Positions 6,639-11,204 of a DNA stretch of 11,204 nucleotides are shown piece by piece. The DNA comes from an uncultured Paracoccus sp. (GTDB taxonomy: Bacteria; Pseudomonadota; Alphaproteobacteria; Rhodobacterales; Rhodobacteraceae), in NCBI RefSeq assembly GCF_946221145.1, contig NZ_CAMIOH010000100.1, positions 1 to 11,204 on the forward strand. The letters are read 5' to 3'. Under the pieces are notes generated by a model, which made no database searches, was not told the origin of the DNA, and saw nothing but the letters and a program-made list of their open reading frames with translations. How positions within the stretch are numbered: the stretch's first letter is position 1; each line of letters begins with the position of its first letter. The position numbers and the translations under genes are program-made.

Positions 6639-7340
6639 ATGCGCCTTTTGATCGTGAATCCGAACACCACCGCGTCGATGACCGCCAAGATCGCCGCCGC
6701 CGCCCGCCTTGCGGCATCCACCAAAAGCGAGATCGTGGCGGTCAACCCCGCCCATGGTCCCGCCTCGATCGAAGGCTATTACGACGAGGCGATGAGCCTG
6801 GCCGGGCTGCTGGGGGTGATCCGCGACAATTCCGATTTCGACGCGGTGGTGATCGCCTGCTTCGACGACACCGGATTGGACGCGGCCCGCTGCCTGACCG
6901 ACAAGCCGGTGGTGGGCATCGGCGAGGCCGCCTATCACATGGCCTCGATGATCGCCAACCGCTTCTCGGTCGTGACGACGCTGGCGCGGTCGGTTCCGGC
7001 CCTGGAACACAACCTGCACCGCTATGGCCTGTGGGCGCGCTGCGCCCGGGTCCGGTCGTCCGAGGTCGCGGTGCTGGAGCTTGAGGAACCGGGCAGCGAT
7101 GCCAGCAGCCGCATCAGCGCGGAAATCGCCCGCGCCATCGCCGAAGACCGGGCCGAGGCCATCGTGCTGGGCTGCGCGGGCATGACCGACCTGGCCGGGC
7201 GGCTGTCGGCGGAACACGGCGTGCCGGTGCTGGACGGGGTCAGCTGCGCGGTGGCCTTGTGCGAATCCATGGTGCGGCTGGGGCTGCGCACGTCCCGGCT
7301 GGGCGGCTATGCCCCGGTGCCGCCGCACAAGCTGGGGTGA
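6639..7340 (+). CDS. Asp/Glu/hydantoin racemase family protein
   Basis: This 233-aa cytoplasmic enzyme belongs to the cofactor-independent racemase superfamily with two catalytic cysteines. The opening MRLLIVNPNTTASMT is diagnostic of the hydantoin/allantoin racemase branch. The two cysteines are C74 (VVIACFDDTGLDAAR) and C179 (AIVLGCAGM), close to the pair known from rhizobial hydantoin racemase; one deprotonates and the other reprotonates C5 of the ring. Known substrates in the branch are 5-substituted hydantoins and allantoin (HpxA); related branches include aspartate racemase and maleate isomerase. I chose the ATG at 6639, four bases after the second ATPase gene; upstream in-frame starts lie inside that gene and lack homology-like sequence. 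It is the last gene of the importer operon, which suggests that it acts on the imported compound or an early product. No hydantoinase or carbamoylase gene is in the window. Confidence 0.88.
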   Translation: MRLLIVNPNTTASMTAKIAAAARLAASTKSEIVAVNPAHGPASIEGYYDEAMSLAGLLGVIRDNSDFDAVVIACFDDTGLDAARCLTDKPVVGIGEAAYHMASMIANRFSVVTTLARSVPALEHNLHRYGLWARCARVRSSEVAVLELEEPGSDASSRISAEIARAIAEDRAEAIVLGCAGMTDLAGRLSAEHGVPVLDGVSCAVALCESMVRLGLRTSRLGGYAPVPPHKLG

Positions 7341-7341
7341 T

Positions 7342-7365
7342 CGGGGGGCGGTGCCTCGCCCCCCG
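7342..7365. terminator. GC hairpin between converging operons
   Basis: CGGGGGGCG (7342-7350) and CGCCCCCCG (7357-7365) make a perfect 9-bp stem with a six-base loop. It starts two bases after the racemase stop and ends six bases before the efeM stop on the other strand, so it could serve both operons. Neither side has a U tract, so it may rather be a strong stem that stabilises the 3' ends or works with Rho. Confidence 0.6.
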
Positions 7366-7371
7366 CAGGCG

Positions 7372-8190
7372 TCAGCCCAGGCCCAGCTTGCCGCGCAGGG
7401 TCGCCAGATCCTCGGCCAGCGTATTGACCTTGGCCGACAGCGCGGTGCGGTCGGCATCGGTCAGGGTCTCATACGACAGAAAGCCGCCGTCGGCGGTCCG
7501 GTATTTCGCCAGCACCGTGTCCACGGCGGCGAAATTGCCGTCAACCTTGGTCACGAAATCGGCGTTGCCATCCGCGATCAGCGGACGGAACAGCGTATAG
7601 ATCTTTTCGGACCCTTCGAAATTCGCCTGGAAATCCCACAGGTCGGTGCGGCTGTAGCGGTCTTCCTCGCCCGAGATCTTGGTGGCCGCGACCTCCTCCA
7701 TCAGCACGGCGGCGCCGCCCACCACGACCTCGGGCGGGAAGGTCAGCGCGGTGATCCGGCCGTCCAGATCCTTGATGTCGGCCAGCAGCTTGTCGGCATA
7801 GGGGTCCAGTCCCTCGGTCGAACCCTGCGACCACAGCCCGTATTCGATGCGGTGAAAGCCAGTGAAGGCCGGATCCTGTTCGGCCTTTTCGTAGTCGTCG
7901 GCCCGCGCGTCGATGGACAAGTCCAGATCGGAAAACAGCTCGGCAATCGGCTCGATCCGTTCATAGCTGGTGCGGGTCGGCGCGAACAGCGCCCTGGCGC
8001 GGTCCAGATCGTCCGCCTTGATCGCCGCGACGAAGGCTTCGGCATCCGTCACCAGCTGCGCGGTGTTTTCGGCCACGAAGATTTTATAGTCCGACAGCGG
8101 GGCGACCAGATCCAGCGACGGATCGGCGGCCAGGGCCGGGGTGGCAAGCGCAAGGCCCAGGGCGGTGCTGCGCAGGAAGGGTGCGATCAT
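7372..8190 (-). CDS. efeM: EfeM-like imelysin (M75) periplasmic iron-binding protein
   Basis: This 272-aa exported protein has only the imelysin/M75 domain, without a cupredoxin domain. Residues 1 to about 21 form a Sec signal peptide (ending ATPALA). The HxxE metal motif is H113-R-I-E116 in GFHRIEYGLW. Other conserved M75 runs are PTRTSYERIEPIAELFSDLD (72-90), SGEEDRYS (173-180) and DLWDFQANFEGS (183-194). These closely resemble what I recall of the imelysin half of E. coli EfeO. EfeM-type proteins accompany efeU, efeO and efeB in several proteobacteria and are thought to bind iron in the periplasm. A strong GAGGAG ribosome binding site lies eight bases before the ATG. The gene follows efeB by 41 bases as the last of the operon. 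It could equally be labelled a second EfeO. Confidence 0.9.
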   Translation of the reverse strand: MIAPFLRSTALGLALATPALAADPSLDLVAPLSDYKIFVAENTAQLVTDAEAFVAAIKADDLDRARALFAPTRTSYERIEPIAELFSDLDLSIDARADDYEKAEQDPAFTGFHRIEYGLWSQGSTEGLDPYADKLLADIKDLDGRITALTFPPEVVVGGAAVLMEEVAATKISGEEDRYSRTDLWDFQANFEGSEKIYTLFRPLIADGNADFVTKVDGNFAAVDTVLAKYRTADGGFLSYETLTDADRTALSAKVNTLAEDLATLRGKLGLG

Positions 8191-8198
8191 CTTTGGGT

Positions 8199-8204
8199 CT
8201 CCTC
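8199..8204 (-). promoter_or_regulatory. strong ribosome binding site of efeM
   Basis: GAGGAG on the minus strand, with eight bases between it and the ATG at 8190. It supports that start and is clearly stronger than the sites of the coupled genes efeO and efeB, so EfeM may be translated independently and at a higher level. Confidence 0.7.
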
Positions 8205-8231
8205 AGGATCGTCACGGGTGTTGGCTGGGCG

Positions 8232-9497
8232 TCAGATCCGCCGGGCTGCATCGACAAGCGCCCGGCCCAGGTAATCCGCGTCGTCGCGGATACCGGGCAG
8301 GGCGAAGAAATATCCGCCGCCGATCGGCTTGATGTATTCCTCCAGCGGTTCGCCGTTCAGGCGGTTCTGCACGGCGATGAAGCCCGCCTGCAGATCGGCC
8401 TGCCAGCAGATGAACAGCAGCCCCTGGTCCAGCTGCCCGTTCTTCAGCGCTCCGCGAGAGTAATTGAAGGGCCGGCGCAGGATCAGGCTGGTCTGGCTGG
8501 CGGCGTCGCGGGGATTGGCCAGCCGGATATGGGCGCGGGCCGGGGTCGCGGCGCCATCGGGATCGGCGGCGTAATCGGGGGGCTGGTGTTCGGTGGCCTG
8601 GGGATCGTCCAGCGGCGCCCCGGTCATCTTGCGCCGCCCGAAGATGCGCTCTTGTTCGATCAGCGGCGCGCGGTCCCAGCGTTCGACCAGGTTGCGGATG
8701 ATCCGCACCGCCTGATAGCTGCCGCCCTGCGCCCAGGCGGGTTCCTGCGCGCCGCCAGTCCAGACCACCCGGTCCATCAGCGCCGCGTCGTTGGAATCGG
8801 GATTGGCCGATCCGTCGCGGAAGCCCAGGAAATTCCGCGCGCTTGGCGTGGCGCCCTTGGCGTCAGGGACCACCGGAGGAACATTGCCTTCGACCATCCA
8901 GCGAAGCACCAGGAATTCCGACAGGCTTTTCACGATATCGCGCAGGGCGTGGATATTGGTGTCCTGAAGATCGGCGCAGAACTGGATCGACAGGTCGCCA
9001 TGGCACAGCGCGGGATCCAGGGCGTCGTTGGGGAACTGTGCCATGCGCTGCAAGGTCGCGGGCTTCAGCCCGGCCAGCCAGGGCCGGTCGTCGAACAGCG
9101 ACGCGCCCAGGGCCACGGTGATCGTCAGGTTGCCGGGCAGGATCACCGGACCCAGCAGCCCCGACCCGGCGGGCGGCAGCGCCGGGTCCAGGTCGGGGAC
9201 CGGCCCGCCCTGGGTCAGGAAGCGGGCGCGGCCGGTCAGCAGGCGCAGCATCCGGTCCAGGTCGTCCACCGACCCGGCCACCACGTCGAAGGCCGCGAGG
9301 ATGCCGTTTTCCGGGCGCGGCGTGGTGATGCCCGCCTGATGCGGGCCGTGGAACGGCACCCGCTGCGCGGCGGTCCCGGCATCGGCGGCGGGCGCGTCGC
9401 TGACCTGCGGGGCGGGCTGCCCGGCGCGGGCGGCCAGGGCCAGGCCGCCGGACCCCAGGGCCAGCAGGACGGCGCGGCGGGTCGGGGCGATGCGCAT
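8232..9497 (-). CDS. efeB: EfeB: Tat-exported DyP-type haem peroxidase
   Basis: This 421-aa periplasmic haem protein is the peroxidase of the Efe iron-uptake system. It is thought to oxidise ferrous iron with peroxide, and release of iron from haem has also been proposed. The N terminus PTRRAVLLALGSGGLALAARA is a twin-arginine signal (R7-R8), as expected for a protein exported folded with haem. The DyP motif GFRDG is at 225-229, with the catalytic aspartate D228. H323 in RAHIR is the likely proximal haem ligand, and an arginine pair at 341-342 (RRPFNYSRG) supplies the distal arginine. VPFHGPHQAGITTP (48-60) is the EfeB-type opening of the mature domain. The length matches E. coli EfeB. The start overlaps the efeO stop by one base (TGATG), so the two are probably translationally coupled. 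Confidence 0.95.
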   Translation of the reverse strand: MRIAPTRRAVLLALGSGGLALAARAGQPAPQVSDAPAADAGTAAQRVPFHGPHQAGITTPRPENGILAAFDVVAGSVDDLDRMLRLLTGRARFLTQGGPVPDLDPALPPAGSGLLGPVILPGNLTITVALGASLFDDRPWLAGLKPATLQRMAQFPNDALDPALCHGDLSIQFCADLQDTNIHALRDIVKSLSEFLVLRWMVEGNVPPVVPDAKGATPSARNFLGFRDGSANPDSNDAALMDRVVWTGGAQEPAWAQGGSYQAVRIIRNLVERWDRAPLIEQERIFGRRKMTGAPLDDPQATEHQPPDYAADPDGAATPARAHIRLANPRDAASQTSLILRRPFNYSRGALKNGQLDQGLLFICWQADLQAGFIAVQNRLNGEPLEEYIKPIGGGYFFALPGIRDDADYLGRALVDAARRI

Positions 9498-10666
9498 CAG
9501 TCGATCCCGATCACGGGTTGCAGCCGGTCCAGCGTCGCCTGCAAGGCAGTCAGCGACCCCGCCAGATGCTGGCGCCGGTCATCCGGCACCTGGTCATAGG
9601 GCGGCCAGCCGTCGCCCTGCCGCAGCGCGGCCAGATCGTGGTCCACCTGCGCCTGGGCGGCACCGATGTCGCGGTCAAGGCCGGGATCGACCCCCGCCGC
9701 CACCGGCCGCAGCAGGCCCGACAGCTTGCCGATCCCCTCCAGGCTGGCCTGCAACTCCTCCAGATCGTTGCGGGCATAGAGGTTTTCGCCCGCCGGGACA
9801 TGGGCGGTGGCAAGCTGGCCCGCCATCGCGCCGGGCAGGGCGGTCAGCAGGGCGGGATCCAGCTTTACCGTCTTCAGCCGCGCGGACAGATCCTCCAGAT
9901 CGGCGACCAGGCGGTCCGCGACCGGCAGCAGTCCTTCCGTGCTGTTTTGCCTGAACAGCCCGTATTCCAGCCGGTGATAGCCGCTGAAGCCCGGATCGCT
10001 CTCTCGGCCCGCCAGATAGGCCGCGTTCGGGTCGATGGCGTTTTCCAGATCCGACAGGCGCGCGGCCAGCGGCTCGACATGGCGATAGGGGATCCGCGCC
10101 GCCCTCCATGCCGCCTGTGCCGCCGTCAGATCCCCCGCCGCGATGGCGGTGCGCAACGCCTGCGCGGTCTTTACCGCGGCATTGGCCTGCATCACCAGAT
10201 AGACGCGGTATTCCGACAGCGGACCCAGAAACGTCCGCAGCGTGACCTGGGACGCCGCTGCGGCGGCTTCGTCCGAGGCCGTGACGTGCAGGGTGCCGCG
10301 CGGGTTGGACAGCAGGCCGCAGGTGATCGCGTAATCCCCCGGCGCCAGCTGCACGGTCAGGGTCTGGCGATAGCCGGGGGCGATGTTTTCGCGTTCGGCC
10401 ACCACCATCACGCCGTCCAGGATCTCCCATTCGATGGGGCGGTCCGAGGCGTTCAGGATCTCGAAGCTGCGCTTGCCGCCGGCGACGGTGATCCGGGCCG
10501 GGTCGCAGGTCCGGTCGCCGACGCTGACGGTCATGTCGGCGGCGGGCCGGTCGGCGGCGGCATCGCGCTGCGTGGCCCACCAGAAGGCGCCGCCCCCGGC
10601 CAGGGCCAGCAGGGCGGACAGGGCCGTGGCCAGGCCAAGGCCCGCGCGGGACGGGGGCGTGGTCAT
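9497..10666 (-). CDS. efeO: EfeO: cupredoxin-imelysin iron-binding protein
   Basis: This 389-aa two-domain protein is the periplasmic iron-binding component that passes iron to EfeU. An N-terminal hydrophobic segment (about 9-31, GLGLATALSALLALAGGGAFWW) has no clear signal peptidase site and no lipobox, so it is probably an uncleaved membrane anchor. The EfeO cupredoxin domain spans about 44-129, with the conserved cysteines C54 (RTCDP) and C116 (ITCGLLSNPRG) and the family run EWEILDGVMVV. The imelysin/M75 domain spans about 145-385, with HxxE at H231-R-L-E234 (GYHRLEYGLF). In place of the SGEEDRYS...DLWDFQAN run of EfeM it has PAGENLYARNDLEELQASLEG, so this half is more divergent. The ATG overlaps the efeU stop by four bases (ATGA). 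Confidence 0.93.
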   Translation of the reverse strand: MTTPPSRAGLGLATALSALLALAGGGAFWWATQRDAAADRPAADMTVSVGDRTCDPARITVAGGKRSFEILNASDRPIEWEILDGVMVVAERENIAPGYRQTLTVQLAPGDYAITCGLLSNPRGTLHVTASDEAAAAASQVTLRTFLGPLSEYRVYLVMQANAAVKTAQALRTAIAAGDLTAAQAAWRAARIPYRHVEPLAARLSDLENAIDPNAAYLAGRESDPGFSGYHRLEYGLFRQNSTEGLLPVADRLVADLEDLSARLKTVKLDPALLTALPGAMAGQLATAHVPAGENLYARNDLEELQASLEGIGKLSGLLRPVAAGVDPGLDRDIGAAQAQVDHDLAALRQGDGWPPYDQVPDDRRQHLAGSLTALQATLDRLQPVIGID

Positions 10667-11204
10667 GTCAGATCCCGCACCGACCGGCCGCGCGGCGCGG
10701 CGGCTGCGTCCGGGCGCAGGAACACCGTCAGCATCACCGCCAGAAAGGCCAGATAGACGGCGACTTCGCCCACGCTCGGCGCCTCTCGGTATCCCAGGAT
10801 CCCCGCCAGCACCGTGCCCAGCGGGCCGGTTTCCGGCAGGACGTGGCTGAGGTCATAGACCCGCGCCTGCAGCCCGTTCCAGACGCCCGCCTCGTGCAGG
10901 GCCTTCAGCGACCCGGCCAGCAGCCCGGCGGCGACGAACAGGATGAAGACCCCGGTCCAGCGAAAGAACCGCGCCAGATCCAGCCGCAGCGCGCCCGCAT
11001 AGATCCCCCAGCCCATCGCGGCCGACGCCAGCACGCCCAGGGCCGCGCCCAGCGGCGCCATGGCATCGCGGCTTTGCTGAAGGATCGCCAGCAGGAAGAA
11101 GATCGATTCCAGCCCCTCTCGGGCGACGGCCAGGAAGACCATGCCGATCAGCGCCCAGGTGCCGCCGCCCAACGCCGCATCGACCGAATCGTGCAGCGTG
11201 GTCT
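10663..11204 (-). CDS. efeU: EfeU: FTR1-type iron permease, C-terminal part
   Basis: This is the inner-membrane iron permease of the Efe system, homologous to yeast Ftr1. The frame is open to the window edge, so the true start lies beyond 11204; 179 C-terminal residues are present of about 275-280 usual. Visible at the start is the linker TTLHDSVDAALGGGTWALIG, then the second REXXE iron-translocation motif (REGLE) in MVFLAVAREGLESIFFLL. Next come GIYAGALRLDLARFFRWTGVFILFVAAGLL, the conserved HEAGVWN and the GYREAPSVGEVAVY segment before the last membrane helix. A TTG at 11172 is only an internal codon. The first REXXE motif must be in the missing part. The gene heads the operon, so the operon promoter, and any Fur-type control, would lie outside the window. 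Confidence 0.93.
   Translation of the reverse strand, partial: TTLHDSVDAALGGGTWALIGMVFLAVAREGLESIFFLLAILQQSRDAMAPLGAALGVLASAAMGWGIYAGALRLDLARFFRWTGVFILFVAAGLLAGSLKALHEAGVWNGLQARVYDLSHVLPETGPLGTVLAGILGYREAPSVGEVAVYLAFLAVMLTVFLRPDAAAAPRGRSVRDLT

Noticed and set aside
8181..10756. Long plus-strand frames (8181-9599 and 9518-10756) opposite efeB and efeO
   Set aside because: They have the same shadow pattern: Gln/Arg/Gly-rich translations without domains, opposite well-supported efe genes.
1..11204. CRISPR array, tRNA/rRNA, intact insertion sequence or phage module
   Set aside because: I saw no regularly spaced repeats, cloverleaf-like sequence, transposase or integrase motifs, or terminal inverted repeats by reading the window.

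Overview
The window looks like a stretch of chromosome from a high-GC alphaproteobacterium, most likely a Rhodobacteraceae member such as Paracoccus. This is an inference from the strong G/C bias at third codon positions, the very long antisense shadow frames and the gene families present; no rRNA or other taxonomic marker is visible. The first ~0.8 kb is clearly less GC-rich (roughly half G+C by eye) than the rest.

Layout. (1) Positions 1-468: a Nudix hydrolase on the minus strand. (2) 469-1084: about 600 bases with no gene I can support. (3) 1085-1783 (minus): an FCD-type GntR regulator, divergent from an operon on the plus strand. The ~200 bp between them carries a perfect TTGTTAACAA palindrome, a second GTTAAC site and a TTGACA box. 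(4) 1985-7340 (plus): a complete branched-chain amino acid/urea-type (HAAT) ABC importer, in the order periplasmic binding protein, two permeases, two ATPases, followed without a real gap by an Asp/Glu/hydantoin racemase family protein. A 10-bp GC hairpin lies between the binding protein and the first permease. (5) 7342-7365: a GC hairpin between converging operons. (6) 7372-11204 (minus): an iron-uptake operon read right to left as efeU (5' end outside the window), efeO (cupredoxin plus imelysin), efeB (Tat-exported DyP peroxidase) and efeM (imelysin only).

How the parts work together. The HAAT importer probably brings a small amide, ureide or amino-acid-like compound across the inner membrane. 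The racemase sharing its operon suggests a chiral cyclic ureide (hydantoin- or allantoin-like) or a related product, with the GntR protein as the ligand-responsive switch. No hydantoinase, allantoinase or carbamoylase is in the window, so the substrate is a hypothesis. The efe operon is a recognised ferrous/ferric iron acquisition system: EfeO and EfeM bind iron in the periplasm, EfeB is a haem peroxidase acting on iron there, and EfeU is the FTR1-type permease.

I did not find a clearly undescribed system. The points most worth checking are the substrate of the racemase-linked importer, the paired palindromes in its control region, the altered ABC signature motif in its first ATPase, and the different character of the two imelysin domains in the efe operon.
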